Of a stretch of 61,495 bases of DNA, positions 9,142-19,488 are shown one piece after another. How positions within the stretch are numbered: the stretch's first letter is position 1; the number at the start of each line of letters is the position of its first letter. The stretch lies in assembly GCA_019038645.1 (NCBI GenBank), contig JAHOYT010000026.1, positions 1-61,495 of the forward strand, written 5' to 3'. The notes under the pieces were generated by a model that made no database searches, was not told the origin of the DNA, and was given only the letters and a program-made list of their open reading frames with translations. This stretch comes from Bacteroidales bacterium. GTDB lineage: Bacteria > Bacteroidota > Bacteroidia > Bacteroidales > UBA12077. Made by a program: the position numbers and the translations under genes.

Positions 9142-9618
9142 ATGAAAAACTTAATTCTCAATTACAAAATCTTTTCTACCCTGATACTTATTGTATCTCT
9201 TGTGGGTAGCGTGTACTCCCAAACTATTATCTCGTCTGTAAATGTAGGTAATAATGCCACGTTATTTTCTAATCAGATTACTAAAAATTCAAATGCAACT
9301 GAAATAAATTTACAAGTAACAGAAAACTGGTTTTCTGCTAAAAATTACCTTGAATTAAGCAATTCCAGTAATTATTTCAGAAAAATGCTTTTATTAAATG
9401 AAAAGGTAGTTGAAAATGATATGGAAATCGAAGCCTGGATGTTAAATGATGCAAAATGGAAATTTAAAAAGAAATCCATACAAAAAGATCATTCAGAACT
9501 CAGAGATGTAGAAGACTGGATGTTGGATGAAAATTTTTGGAAAATACCTGATGAAACAGATCAAATCGAGCTTGAAGAATGGATGACAGATAATAAATTT
9601 TGGGTAATGGTTAATTAA
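9142..9618 (+). CDS. Secreted protein with three C-terminal Trp-Met (E-x-WM) repeats
   Basis: A signal peptide (about 1-27, ending SVYSQ) is followed by a featureless segment and three tandem acidic repeats of about 21-26 residues: EAWMLNDAKW, EDWMLDENFW and EEWMTDNKFW. The spacing E-x-W-M-x-(D/N)-x-x-x-W is kept in all three. The start is set at ATG 9142 because GGAGGT lies 6 nt upstream (9130-9135). A TTG 36 nt earlier is open but has no signal. Similar WM-repeat proteins occur in Bacteroidota to my recollection, with no assigned function. The product is 158 aa, stands alone, and is followed by a strong terminator. Confidence 0.75.
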   Translation: MKNLILNYKIFSTLILIVSLVGSVYSQTIISSVNVGNNATLFSNQITKNSNATEINLQVTENWFSAKNYLELSNSSNYFRKMLLLNEKVVENDMEIEAWMLNDAKWKFKKKSIQKDHSELRDVEDWMLDENFWKIPDETDQIELEEWMTDNKFWVMVN

Positions 9619-9670
9619 TGTACTTTCCTGTCCTTCATTTCATATTTTCCCAATTTATGAAGGGTAGTTA

Positions 9671-9700
9671 TGATCCGGCTTTTGCCGGATCATTTTTTTT
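9671..9700 (+). terminator. Rho-independent terminator
   Basis: A perfect 9-bp stem TGATCCGGC/GCCGGATCA with a TTTT loop is followed by eight T residues (9693-9700). It lies 53 nt after the Trp-Met repeat gene and isolates it from the next gene. Confidence 0.92.
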
Positions 9701-9834
9701 ACCCGATACTTGTGTTTATTATTATAATAGCAGACTTTGAAAAAGGCTACAGAGCTGCTTTTAAATTTGTAAAATGGATATTTTGGGCTTATCTTTACGC
9801 GCTAAATTTTAGAAATCTAAAAACCTAATTTGTA

Positions 9835-11067
9835 ATGAAAAAAAATCTCTTTTTGCTTTTATTTATTTTTTTTGGTTTGAATTGTTATTCTCAAATCAAT
9901 TATGAGAAAGGTTATATTATTTTCGATAATGATGAAAAACTGGAGTGTTTAATAAAAAATATTGATTGGAAAAACAATCCAACAGAATTTATGTATAAAT
10001 TAACGGATGTTTCTGAACCCCAAATAACTTTTATAAGTGAAGTAAAGGAGTTTGGAGTGCAGAATTACTTAGTTTATAAGAAATTTATAGTTCAAATTGA
10101 TCGATCAAGTGATTCTTATCAGAATTTGAGTACAAATAAACATCCTGAATTATATGCAGATACATTATTTTTAAAACAACTAGTTAAAGGTAACGGAAAT
10201 TTATATGTGTACGAAGAAGGAAATTTAACACGATATTTTTACAATATTAATAATTCCGAAATTAATCAGTTAATTCACAAAAGATATTGGGTGTCAAAGA
10301 ATTATATTAATGAAAATAATAGATTTAGGAATCAAATATGGATAGATTTAAAATGTGAAAGCATTGATTTAGATTATATTAAAAAAATAGAATATAGTAA
10401 AAATGATTTAGTTAAATGTTTTGTTAAATACAATAGTTGTTTAAATACTGAATTTATAGATTTTGAAAGTTTAAATAATAGAAAAGTAATTAACTTAAGT
10501 ATTAGGCCAGGAATAAATATATCTACTTTAGATATTCAAAATGTTGTATCAAATTCAAGAGATATTGATTTTGGAAGCAATTATAATTTTAGATTTGGTA
10601 TTGAGCTGGAATACATTTTGCCTTATAACAAAAATAAATGGGCTTTAATTGTAGAACCTACTTATCAATACTACGTTGCTGAAAATGAACTTACATATAT
10701 TCAAACAAGCGTCACTACAAGAACTACAAATGTTAAAGTAGATTATAAATCAGTTGAACTTCCTGTTAGTTTACGATATTATATGTATTTAAATAATAAT
10801 TCCAGACTATTTATGAATGCAGGTTATACTATTGATTTATGTTTTGATTCATATATAAAAGCAGAAAGAGTAGATTTGATGGATCTGGAAATAAATACAA
10901 GACAAAATTTGGTTTTTGGTTTAGGATATAATTATAAAGGAAGATATAGTTTTGAGATGAGATATGCTCTGGATAGAGAAATTTTAGGAGACTATAGTTA
11001 CTGGCTTGCTAAATATAATACCTTTTCAATAATATTAGGCTATAATATTTTAGGTAAAAATAAATAA
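9835..11067 (+). CDS. Outer-membrane beta-barrel family protein
   Basis: The 410-aa product has a signal peptide (about 1-19, GLNCYSQ), then an N-terminal domain beginning EKGYIIFDNDEKLECLIKNI, a start seen in many Bacteroidota proteins that precede a porin-like barrel. From about residue 215 the sequence alternates aromatic and polar residues in beta-strand style, with two-residue turns and runs such as YKSVELPVSLRYYMYLN and NLVFGLGYNYKGRYSFEMRY, as in PorT/OMP_b-brl families. It probably sits in the outer membrane. No partner is adjacent: argS follows after 39 nt but is a housekeeping gene. Confidence 0.7.
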   Translation: MKKNLFLLLFIFFGLNCYSQINYEKGYIIFDNDEKLECLIKNIDWKNNPTEFMYKLTDVSEPQITFISEVKEFGVQNYLVYKKFIVQIDRSSDSYQNLSTNKHPELYADTLFLKQLVKGNGNLYVYEEGNLTRYFYNINNSEINQLIHKRYWVSKNYINENNRFRNQIWIDLKCESIDLDYIKKIEYSKNDLVKCFVKYNSCLNTEFIDFESLNNRKVINLSIRPGINISTLDIQNVVSNSRDIDFGSNYNFRFGIELEYILPYNKNKWALIVEPTYQYYVAENELTYIQTSVTTRTTNVKVDYKSVELPVSLRYYMYLNNNSRLFMNAGYTIDLCFDSYIKAERVDLMDLEINTRQNLVFGLGYNYKGRYSFEMRYALDREILGDYSYWLAKYNTFSIILGYNILGKNK

Positions 11068-11106
11068 TAGTGAAAGTTTTATAAATTCTGAAGAAAGCAA
11101 CATTTT

Positions 11107-12900
11107 ATGGATATTGAATCACGATTGAAAGAGACTGTTATTGATGCTGTTCATGAAATTTTTGGACAAAGGCCTGATGAAAAATCAATTCAGATTCAGA
11201 AAACAAGAAAAGATTTTGATGGCGATTTTACCTTAGTAGTATTTCCTTTGTTGAGGATTTCTAAAAAACCACCTGATCAGACCGCGGAAGAATTAGGTGA
11301 ATATTTAAAAGATAAAGTAGATCAGATTTACGGATATAATGTCATTAAAGGCTTTTTAAATCTTTCTATTGATAAAAGCTTTTGGATTTCGTATTTAAAC
11401 TCAGTTGTACAAAACGATAATTTTGGATTTATTAAGAATAAAGAAAATCCGAAAACTATATTAATCGAATATTCTTCTCCGAATACAAATAAGCCGCTTC
11501 ACTTAGGACATATCAGAAATAACTTACTGGGATATTCTGTTGCAAAAATAATCGAATCACAAGGCGACAAAGTGTATAAAGTTAATTTAGTTAACGACAG
11601 AGGAATACATATTTGTAAATCAATGCTTGCATGGCAGAAATGGGGCAATGAAGTAACACCTGAAAAAGCGGAGAAAAAAGGAGATCATTTAGTCGGAGAT
11701 TTTTATGTGAAATTTGATCAGGAATATAAAAAGGAAATTGTCAAACTTAAATCGTCAGGATCCACAGAACAAGATGCAGCGAAGAATGCACCTTTAATGC
11801 TGGAGGCTCAGGAAATGCTTCGTAAATGGGAAGCACGAGACCCTGAAGTTATTTCATTGTGGACAGAAATGAATAAATGGGTTCTTGATGGTTTTGATAT
11901 AACGTATAAAAATCTGGGCGTTAGTTTTGATAAAGTATATTTGGAATCTGAAACATACAAACTGGGAAAGGAATTAGTTTTAAAAGGATTAGAGGAAAAT
12001 ATTTTTATTAAAAAAGATGACGGTTCTGTTTGGGCAGATTTAACTGAGGATGGACTTGATCAGAAAATATTATTGAGATCAGATGGAACTTCTGTTTATA
12101 TGACACAGGACTTAGGTACTGCACATCAACGATTTACTGATTACAATGCCGATGAAGCTATCTATGTTGTTGGAAATGAGCAAAATTATCATTTTCAGAT
12201 ACTTAAAATCATCCTGGGGAAATTAGGATTTAGCTGGTCGGAACATTTACAGCATTTATCGTACGGCATGGTTGAATTACCTGAAGGTAAAATGAAATCG
12301 CGCGAAGGAAAAGTTGTTGATGCCGATGATTTACTCGAAGAAATGACTTCAACAGCAGAAGAAATGTCTCTGGAATTAGGAAAATTAGATGGATACGGCG
12401 AAAATGAGAGGAAACAAATAATTGAAACGATTGGTTTGGGAGCTTTAAAATATTTTATGCTTAAAGTTGATCCTAAAAAAACCATGACTTTTGATCCAAA
12501 GGAATCTATTGATTTTAATGGTAATACAGGGCCATTTATTCAATATACATACGCCCGCATTCAATCTTTGATTGGGAAGGCAAAAGATAAGGATATAAAG
12601 TTCTCTGGTGATTTAAATGAAAGTACTAAAGTTTCAGATAAAGAATTACTACTGATAAAATTTATATATAAATATCCTGAAGTTTTACAAGAAGCAGCAA
12701 AAGATCATAGTCCTGCTCAGGTTGCAAATTACATTTACGATCTGGCAAAGGAATTTAACCAGTTTTATCATGATCATCATGTGTTAAGCGAAACAGACGA
12801 AAGTATTTTTAAGCTAAGAATATATCTTTCCCGACAGGTTGGGAATATAATAAAATCAGGTATGAGTCTGTTGGGAATTCAGGTTCCTGAAAGGATGTAG
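11107..12900 (+). CDS. argS: Arginyl-tRNA synthetase
   Basis: This class I aminoacyl-tRNA synthetase charges tRNA-Arg in the cytosol. The 597-aa length is standard. It has the N-terminal Add-1 domain (about 1-90), the HIGH motif as HLGH (132-135) within NTNKPLHLGHIRNN, and KMKSREG (395-401) at the KMSKS position. The C-terminal DALR anticodon-binding domain begins after the conserved FIQYTYARIQSL near residue 480. The ATG at 11107 gives a full-length N-terminus. No frameshift or missing motif is seen. The next gene, ffh, starts 82 nt downstream. Confidence 0.97.
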   Translation: MDIESRLKETVIDAVHEIFGQRPDEKSIQIQKTRKDFDGDFTLVVFPLLRISKKPPDQTAEELGEYLKDKVDQIYGYNVIKGFLNLSIDKSFWISYLNSVVQNDNFGFIKNKENPKTILIEYSSPNTNKPLHLGHIRNNLLGYSVAKIIESQGDKVYKVNLVNDRGIHICKSMLAWQKWGNEVTPEKAEKKGDHLVGDFYVKFDQEYKKEIVKLKSSGSTEQDAAKNAPLMLEAQEMLRKWEARDPEVISLWTEMNKWVLDGFDITYKNLGVSFDKVYLESETYKLGKELVLKGLEENIFIKKDDGSVWADLTEDGLDQKILLRSDGTSVYMTQDLGTAHQRFTDYNADEAIYVVGNEQNYHFQILKIILGKLGFSWSEHLQHLSYGMVELPEGKMKSREGKVVDADDLLEEMTSTAEEMSLELGKLDGYGENERKQIIETIGLGALKYFMLKVDPKKTMTFDPKESIDFNGNTGPFIQYTYARIQSLIGKAKDKDIKFSGDLNESTKVSDKELLLIKFIYKYPEVLQEAAKDHSPAQVANYIYDLAKEFNQFYHDHHVLSETDESIFKLRIYLSRQVGNIIKSGMSLLGIQVPERM

Positions 12901-12982
12901 ATGATTGATTTTTCAATGTTTAATCTTTTTGAAAGGATTGTTAAAAGTTTTAATTTTATACAGATAATAATTTATTAAATAT

Positions 12983-14314
12983 ATGTTTGAGAATTTAACG
13001 GATAGACTTGATAAGTCATTCAAAATATTAAAAGGTCAGGGAAGAATTTCTGAAATAAATATTGCAGAAACCTTAAAAGATGTAAGACGCGCATTGCTCG
13101 ATGCCGACGTTAATTTTAAAATAGCCAAATCATTTACAGATACAGTAAAGGAAAAAGCACTTGGGCAGGACGTTCTGAATTCGGTTAAGCCCGGACAAAT
13201 GATGGTTAAAATTGTTCATGATGAGCTGGCATTGCTCATGGGCGGACAGGCTATGGATATTAACCTTAAAGGAAATCCCACAGTTATTTTAATAGCAGGT
13301 TTGCAGGGATCCGGTAAAACAACTTTCTCCGGGAAATTAGCCAATCATCTAAAGTTAAAAAAACAAAAGATGCCTTTATTAGTTGCATGTGACATTTATC
13401 GTCCTGCAGCGATTGAACAGTTAAAAATTTTAGGAGAGCAAATACAGGTTCCTGTATATACAGAGGAAGGAAGTAAAGATCCGGTAAAAATCGCTAAAAA
13501 TGCTGTAAAACAAGCAAAAAAAGACGGACAAAATCTTATAATTATAGATACAGCCGGCCGTTTGGCTATCGACCAGGAAATGATGAATGAAATTACTGCT
13601 ATTAAAAAAGCAGTTGATCCTCACGAAACACTTTTTGTGGTTGATTCTATGACCGGTCAGGATGCAGTTAATACGGCAAAAGAATTTAACGACAGACTCG
13701 ATTTTAATGGCGTTGTTTTAACAAAACTCGATGGTGATACACGCGGTGGAGCAGCATTATCTATACGTTCTGTAGTAAATAAACCAATAAAGTTTATAGG
13801 ATCAGGCGAAAAAATGGAAGCAATTGATGTTTTTCATCCTGATCGTATGGCTGATCGTATTCTCGGTATGGGTGATGTTGTTTCTCTGGTTGAAAAAGCA
13901 CAGGAACAATACGATCAGGAAGGTGCCCGGAAACTGAGTAAAAAAATTGCTAAAAATCAGTTTGACTTTAATGATTTCTTGTCTCAGATTGAACAAATTA
14001 AGAAAATGGGTAATATAAAAGATCTTGCCGGTATGATACCTGGAATGGGGAAAATGATGAAAAATGTGGATGTGGACGATGACGCTTTTAAAGGCATTGA
14101 AGCTATTATTCAATCGATGACACCTGAAGAAAGAGAAAATCCTAAGGTTATGAACGGCAGCAGAAGAAAAAGAATTGCACGCGGGAGTGGTAACGATATA
14201 CAGGAAGTTAATCGTTTAATAAAACAGTTTGATGAAACGAAAAAGATGATGAAAATGATGAAGGATGGCAAAGGAATGGCTGGATTAATGAACAGAGCCT
14301 CAGGAATGCGTTAA
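12983..14314 (+). CDS. ffh: Signal recognition particle GTPase Ffh
   Basis: Ffh binds 4.5S RNA and signal sequences and delivers ribosomes to FtsY at the membrane. The N domain (1-85) is followed by the G domain with P-loop GLQGSGKTT (106-114), DTAGR beginning at Asp189, and TKLDGD (247-252). The C-terminal M domain (about 300-443) is rich in methionine and carries the basic RKRIARGSG RNA-binding segment, ending in a Met/Lys-rich tail. Length is normal for the family. No ffs (4.5S RNA) gene was seen beside it. folD follows after 63 nt. Confidence 0.97.
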   Translation: MFENLTDRLDKSFKILKGQGRISEINIAETLKDVRRALLDADVNFKIAKSFTDTVKEKALGQDVLNSVKPGQMMVKIVHDELALLMGGQAMDINLKGNPTVILIAGLQGSGKTTFSGKLANHLKLKKQKMPLLVACDIYRPAAIEQLKILGEQIQVPVYTEEGSKDPVKIAKNAVKQAKKDGQNLIIIDTAGRLAIDQEMMNEITAIKKAVDPHETLFVVDSMTGQDAVNTAKEFNDRLDFNGVVLTKLDGDTRGGAALSIRSVVNKPIKFIGSGEKMEAIDVFHPDRMADRILGMGDVVSLVEKAQEQYDQEGARKLSKKIAKNQFDFNDFLSQIEQIKKMGNIKDLAGMIPGMGKMMKNVDVDDDAFKGIEAIIQSMTPEERENPKVMNGSRRKRIARGSGNDIQEVNRLIKQFDETKKMMKMMKDGKGMAGLMNRASGMR

Positions 14315-14377
14315 TTAGATATTAATCTGAACAAAATATTGTATATTTATGTTTTCAAAAATTAAAATCTCAGCATC

Positions 14378-15262
14378 ATGAAAATAATAGACGGTAAAAA
14401 GATTGCTAACGATATTAAAGAAGAAATAGCAAACGAAGTTAAACAAATAATAGAAGGTGGTGGCAAAACACCTCACTTGGCTGCAATAATTGTCGGACAC
14501 GACGGAGCAAGTGAAACATATGTTGGTCATAAAGAAAAAGCATGTACTCAGGTTGGTTTTAATTCAACTGTACTTAGGTTTGAGGATGATGTTGCTGAAG
14601 ATACTTTGTTACGTAGAGTTCATGAATTAAACGAAGATTCCGACATAGACGGTTTCATTGTACAACTGCCTTTACCAAAGCACATATCTGATCAAAAAAT
14701 TATAGAAGCAATTGCACCAAAAAAAGACGTGGATGGTTTTCATCCTGTTAATCTTGGTCGTATGGTTATTGGATTACCAGCTTATATTTCAGCTACTCCT
14801 GCTGGAATCATGGAATTAATTGAACGATATAATATTGAAACCTCCGGTAAGGAGGTAGTTGTTATTGGTCGTAGTAATATCGTAGGAAAACCAATTAGTA
14901 TTTTACTGGCACAAAAAACAAACCCGGGAAATGCCACAGTTACCATAACTCATAGCCGCACAAAAAATCTGAAAGAAGTTGTTTCTAAAGCCGACATAGT
15001 TATTGCAGCTCTTGGAAATGCAGAGTTTTTAACTGCCGATATGGTTAAAGAAGGAGCTACGGTAATTGATGTTGGGATTACCAGAGTTAAATCAGATAAA
15101 ACCAAATCGGGTTGGAAACTACTTGGCGATGTTAAATTCGACGAAGTTGCTGAAAAAGCCGGATGGATTACACCAGTTCCAGGTGGAGTAGGCCCGATGA
15201 CTATCGTTTCTTTGTTGCAAAATACGTTAAAAGCTTCAAAACGTGAGATTTATCCTGAATAA
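14378..15262 (+). CDS. folD: Bifunctional methylenetetrahydrofolate dehydrogenase/cyclohydrolase
   Basis: FolD interconverts 5,10-methylene- and 10-formyl-tetrahydrofolate in one-carbon metabolism. The 294-aa protein has the catalytic segment YVGHKEKAC with Tyr48 and Lys52, the VQLPLPKH loop near 107, the Rossmann motif GRSNIVGKP near 162 for NADP, and the C-terminal PGGVGPMT signature. All key residues are present. The following 262 nt up to the next ATG contain no gene that I can see; a clear promoter motif is also lacking there. Confidence 0.97.
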   Translation: MKIIDGKKIANDIKEEIANEVKQIIEGGGKTPHLAAIIVGHDGASETYVGHKEKACTQVGFNSTVLRFEDDVAEDTLLRRVHELNEDSDIDGFIVQLPLPKHISDQKIIEAIAPKKDVDGFHPVNLGRMVIGLPAYISATPAGIMELIERYNIETSGKEVVVIGRSNIVGKPISILLAQKTNPGNATVTITHSRTKNLKEVVSKADIVIAALGNAEFLTADMVKEGATVIDVGITRVKSDKTKSGWKLLGDVKFDEVAEKAGWITPVPGGVGPMTIVSLLQNTLKASKREIYPE

Positions 15263-15524
15263 TTAATTACAGGCCTTAAATATAACTTACATAGTGATTT
15301 TGGTAAGGCAGAATTATCCTGTTGGTGTAATCCATCATTTCCAATAAGATATTCAAATAAAGAGTAATCTGTCTGTAACTAACTTAGAATATTTTTTCTG
15401 TAGAACAAATACGTAACATTTGACATGTGAATAAAAAAGTCATATTTTTTAATAACTTTTTAGATTCAATATGTTTTGCTTAGATTTTTAGCTGTATTTT
15501 CATATTATAAATAATTTATTGATT

Positions 15525-17918
15525 ATGAATGTAAAAAACATAACAATAATTGTATTTCTTACAGCCGCATTATTTGGTTGTAAAAAAGATGATCAGTCGA
15601 GACTACAAGCGAGCTGGTCTGCAATAGATCCTGTCGCAATACCGCTTCATAACAGAATGCATGAAAAAGTCCTTGGTAATGTAGCTCCAAATCCATCATT
15701 TGAAACAGGTAAAATTTATTATCAGGAAAATGGCATTAAATCTTTTGATATAAACGGATGGAAAAAGGTTGGTGACAATATTGAGTGGATTAATAGTTCA
15801 ATTAACGGTACTGATATAAATGAAATTTATGATGGGATTCATTCAGTTAAAATATCCCGCGAAATTGCCGATGAAACGGAAGTTCCCGGTGAAGGTATAA
15901 TTAGCGATTTCATAAAAGTTATTCCTGGAAATTATGCATTAAAGTTATTTCTGAGATTAGAGGATATTTCTCCAAATCAGATGCGTATTGGTGCTAAAAT
16001 GTATGATGCTGTTAATATAAGATTGAAATACTTCGATAAAAATAAAATTGAGATAGACGGAAAGGCATTTAATGCATTTAATAAAATTAAAATTGATAAT
16101 ACTTTTAAAGCGTATTCACTCTCAAATTATTGGGATATTAAAGAATTCGGATGGGGCGAAATTCATGGAAAAACTGCAAACTATCCTTTTTTTGACGGTG
16201 ATATTCCTGATAATGCACGTTATGTCAAAATTTTTATAGGATTAAAAGCCACAGGCACGATGTGGATTGATAATGTGGATTTTAGATTTACAAAAAATAA
16301 TTTTACTCTGCTTGAACGATTACAACCATATTTTGATTCTTCTTATGAGGCTCAGGATTTAGTTTATCCAAAACCAAAACAGCTGATAAAAAAAGAAACC
16401 GTTTCATATTACAATATGGAACAAGACCTGTTACCTGTAATCGTAATTCCCGATAACAGTAATACTTCTATAAAAAATATGGCTGAAGTAATTAAAAATT
16501 TACTCAACACAAAAATTGGTGCTGTTAAGAATGAAGTAGTAAATGGAATTCAAATTGTGAAAACTATTGATGTCAGTAATATATCTAATGATCAGTTTAT
16601 TATTTCAATTGGAAAGAGTTCTTTATATAACAAATTCAGAATTTCGGATTCAGTGATAACAAATTTGCCTAATTCATATTGTATTTTGCAGAGCGATAGT
16701 TCTAAAAACTTAGTATTTATTAATGCATTTGACGAAGAAGGATTTAAAAACGCGGAATTAACATTCATTCAACTTCTGGATGAGAAAAATACTGTTTACC
16801 ATAGTGCAGATATAATTGATTATCCTGATTTTCTTTCAAGAAGTCTTTTTATAAATAGTTTAAGTCAGGAACAGTCAGATATTAACGAAAAATTGACTTT
16901 ATTCAGCAGTTATAAGTTGAATAACCCATATTTTGAAGTTAACGATAAAACACAAAGTAATATTTCAAACACTAAAACCGATAAATACAGTATTTTAATT
17001 AACCTGACCGAATATTTGTCAGATAATACACAGTATATTAAATCTTTATCTGAATCTTTAAATTCAGTTCTGATTTATGACAACAGATCATATTCTGAGG
17101 AAAATAATATAGACCAAAAAGAATATGATAAAATAATAGAAGAAATTAATAAAAGCTTAATTAGAAAAAATATAAAAGCTGATATTGAGTTATTTCCATA
17201 CTGGAACAATCTTGAGCAAATTAATGCTGCACATGGAAAAGCAGAATATTTTTTCAGGGAGTTTAAAAATTATACTCCTGAGAATTTAACAGTGTATTGG
17301 ACAGGAGCTTGCAGGTATTCAGCCGGAATTGATTATGCCGATTATCATAAAATACATAAAAGTACCGGAATAGCCCCAGCTATATTTGATAATAACCTGA
17401 TTAAAAATGATGTAAGGTTTAATTCGGAATATACAATGGAATATTATGCCGGGAAATTAAGAGTACTTTCATTTTTTGAACCCTACGATCCGGAATATTA
17501 TAAGGGATATTTTGAACAGGTTAAGGATAAAAAAATATTGTTAAACACGCAAAATCTATCTAATCTCAATGCAATAAGGATATTAACAGCGGCCAATTAT
17601 TTCTGGAATACAGGGTCATATAATTCCGACTGGTCTTTATGGGTTGTCTTAAATAAATTATATGGCAGAGAAAATGCAAAAAATATTATTTATTTTAACG
17701 ATGCTTACTATGGTTTAAAAGAAATATCTAAAAAAATTGAAGTAAACGGAGTTCAGTATTTGAATCAGAGAATTGCCAGAAATTTTGAAAATGATTTAAA
17801 TAAATATTATATATTGCTTGAAAATGAGCTGAATAATAAAGAATTAATTGTAGAAATAGAAAAGCTGAAAACAGAATTACTAAAGGAATATTACCTGGTT
17901 ACAGAATCTGTTAAATAG
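15525..17918 (+). CDS. Large lipoprotein with CBM-like N-terminus and glycosidase-like C-terminal half
   Basis: The start is set at ATG 15525, giving a lipoprotein signal with lipobox LFGC (Cys19). A TTG 6 nt upstream is also open. Residues about 35-245 resemble a carbohydrate-binding jelly roll (NPSFETG, YDGIHSVKISR, and a closing TMWIDNVDFRF). A middle alpha/beta domain (about 275-425) looks like the GH20b-type domain preceding glycosidase barrels. The C-terminal half contains VYWTGACRYSAGIDYADYHK, reminiscent of the WTG segment of GH84 beta-N-acetylglucosaminidases, but I do not see the catalytic Asp-Asp pair. It may be a divergent or inactive glycosidase anchored in the envelope. The specific activity is uncertain. 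Confidence 0.55.
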   Translation: MNVKNITIIVFLTAALFGCKKDDQSRLQASWSAIDPVAIPLHNRMHEKVLGNVAPNPSFETGKIYYQENGIKSFDINGWKKVGDNIEWINSSINGTDINEIYDGIHSVKISREIADETEVPGEGIISDFIKVIPGNYALKLFLRLEDISPNQMRIGAKMYDAVNIRLKYFDKNKIEIDGKAFNAFNKIKIDNTFKAYSLSNYWDIKEFGWGEIHGKTANYPFFDGDIPDNARYVKIFIGLKATGTMWIDNVDFRFTKNNFTLLERLQPYFDSSYEAQDLVYPKPKQLIKKETVSYYNMEQDLLPVIVIPDNSNTSIKNMAEVIKNLLNTKIGAVKNEVVNGIQIVKTIDVSNISNDQFIISIGKSSLYNKFRISDSVITNLPNSYCILQSDSSKNLVFINAFDEEGFKNAELTFIQLLDEKNTVYHSADIIDYPDFLSRSLFINSLSQEQSDINEKLTLFSSYKLNNPYFEVNDKTQSNISNTKTDKYSILINLTEYLSDNTQYIKSLSESLNSVLIYDNRSYSEENNIDQKEYDKIIEEINKSLIRKNIKADIELFPYWNNLEQINAAHGKAEYFFREFKNYTPENLTVYWTGACRYSAGIDYADYHKIHKSTGIAPAIFDNNLIKNDVRFNSEYTMEYYAGKLRVLSFFEPYDPEYYKGYFEQVKDKKILLNTQNLSNLNAIRILTAANYFWNTGSYNSDWSLWVVLNKLYGRENAKNIIYFNDAYYGLKEISKKIEVNGVQYLNQRIARNFENDLNKYYILLENELNNKELIVEIEKLKTELLKEYYLVTESVK

Positions 17919-17963
17919 ATTAAAAAAAGTAAATTATTATCAGAATTTATCGATTGAAAATTG

Positions 17964-17971
17964 TAGTTTTG
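17964..17971 (+). promoter_or_regulatory. Candidate -7 promoter element (TAGTTTTG)
   Basis: This matches TAnnTTTG and lies 21 nt before the ATG of the TPR protein gene. No TTTG is present at the expected -33 position, so support is partial. Confidence 0.35.
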
Positions 17972-17992
17972 CACGCATATTTTTAAGTGAGT

Positions 17993-19408
17993 ATGAAAGA
18001 AGAGTTAGAAGATATATTCCAGGATGATGAGTATAACGAAATAGTAATTCGTTACGAAGAGATGCTTAAAAATAACAAAACCTATTTTTTTGATGTTGTT
18101 GAATTTGAAAGCATTATCGATTACTATATTGATTCAAACAAAGCTAACAATGCATTAAATGCTGTTAAATTTGCTTCACAACAGCATCCTCAATCTCTGA
18201 ATATACAATTAAAAAAGGCGCAGGTACTTATAGATAAAGGACATCCTGATCAGGCGTTAAAAATTATTGAAAGTATTGAAAAAATCGAAATATCAAACAG
18301 TGATGTATTCCTGTTAAAAGGGAGCACTTTAAATGTAATGGGGCGTTATAACGAAGCGGAGAGATCGTTCGATACTGCAATAGATAATTCGTATGAAGAA
18401 AAAATTGATGTTATTCATGCAATAGCTCAATCTTTTGAACAGATTGGACGTTATAAAACAGCATTAAAATATTTACAGGAAGCATTTAGACTTGATAAAA
18501 AAAACGTAATGCTTTTGTATGATATTGGGTATTGTTATGAAAAGATGGGTCAGATAAATAAGAGTATAGATTTTTACAAGCAATATCTTGATAAAGAGCC
18601 TTTTTCAGATAATGCGTGGTATAATCTTGGAATTCTCTATAACAAGGCAGAAAATTATGATAAAGCTATTGAAGCCTACGAATTTGCACTTGCTATTACA
18701 CCGGAATTTTCAGTTGCATATTTTAATCTGGCAAACGCATATTCAAATAAAGAAGATTATCATAATTCAATTATTAACTATAAGGAATATCTTAAATTCG
18801 ATGGCAGCAGCAGCGAAATACTAACATATATAGGAGATAGCTACGAAAGCCTGAAAGAATTTGATCTTGCACTTAAATATTATGATAAAGCCCTTACTGA
18901 GGATAATTTATTTGCTGATGCATATTATGGCAAAGCTAACGTGATGTTAGATATGGGAAAGCAAGAAGTTGCATTATCTAATATCAAAAAAGCAATAAAG
19001 ATTAATGATATAAACGCTGAATATTATTATTTACTGGGGAATATTTTTATTGAGCTTGGTTCAGATAAAAAGGCTCTTGAAGCATATAAAAAGGCATACG
19101 GTATTGATCCTGAAGAAATAGATTTTTTGTTGTCACTTTCCGATTCATATTTTAATCTGAACAAAATAAATTCTGCAATAAATCTTTTAAAAGAATACCT
19201 TAATGATAATTCAGGTAATGCGATGGTTCTTTTTCGTTTGGCAGGATGCTTATTTGCAACAGGAGAAAAAGATAAGGCTCTGGAAACATTTGAGAAGGGA
19301 TTAAAAATTAACCCCAAAAATTATATGGAAATAATTTTGTATTATCCAGAAGGATTAGAGAATGATGAAATTAATACTCTTTTAGATAAATATTATTTCG
19401 ATAAATAA
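17993..19408 (+). CDS. Tetratricopeptide repeat protein
   Basis: The product (about 471 aa from ATG 17993; a GTG 6 nt upstream is also possible) has no signal peptide and starts with an acidic segment, DIFQDDEYNE. From about residue 50 onward it is a nearly continuous array of some eleven to twelve 34-residue TPR units, for example DNAWYNLGILYNKAENYDKA, ADAYYGKANVMLDMGKQEVA and AEYYYLLGNIFIELGSDKKA. Such proteins are scaffolds for protein complexes, so the partners are unknown. It is probably cytoplasmic. It stands between a lipoprotein gene and the DUF368 gene with its own candidate promoter. Confidence 0.9.
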   Translation: MKEELEDIFQDDEYNEIVIRYEEMLKNNKTYFFDVVEFESIIDYYIDSNKANNALNAVKFASQQHPQSLNIQLKKAQVLIDKGHPDQALKIIESIEKIEISNSDVFLLKGSTLNVMGRYNEAERSFDTAIDNSYEEKIDVIHAIAQSFEQIGRYKTALKYLQEAFRLDKKNVMLLYDIGYCYEKMGQINKSIDFYKQYLDKEPFSDNAWYNLGILYNKAENYDKAIEAYEFALAITPEFSVAYFNLANAYSNKEDYHNSIINYKEYLKFDGSSSEILTYIGDSYESLKEFDLALKYYDKALTEDNLFADAYYGKANVMLDMGKQEVALSNIKKAIKINDINAEYYYLLGNIFIELGSDKKALEAYKKAYGIDPEEIDFLLSLSDSYFNLNKINSAINLLKEYLNDNSGNAMVLFRLAGCLFATGEKDKALETFEKGLKINPKNYMEIILYYPEGLENDEINTLLDKYYFDK

Positions 19409-19488
19409 GAAAAATAGAGAATATAAAATGTTAATATAACAACGAAAACTTGCTATTTGAATTGACTTGTTTTCGTTTTTTTTATGCT

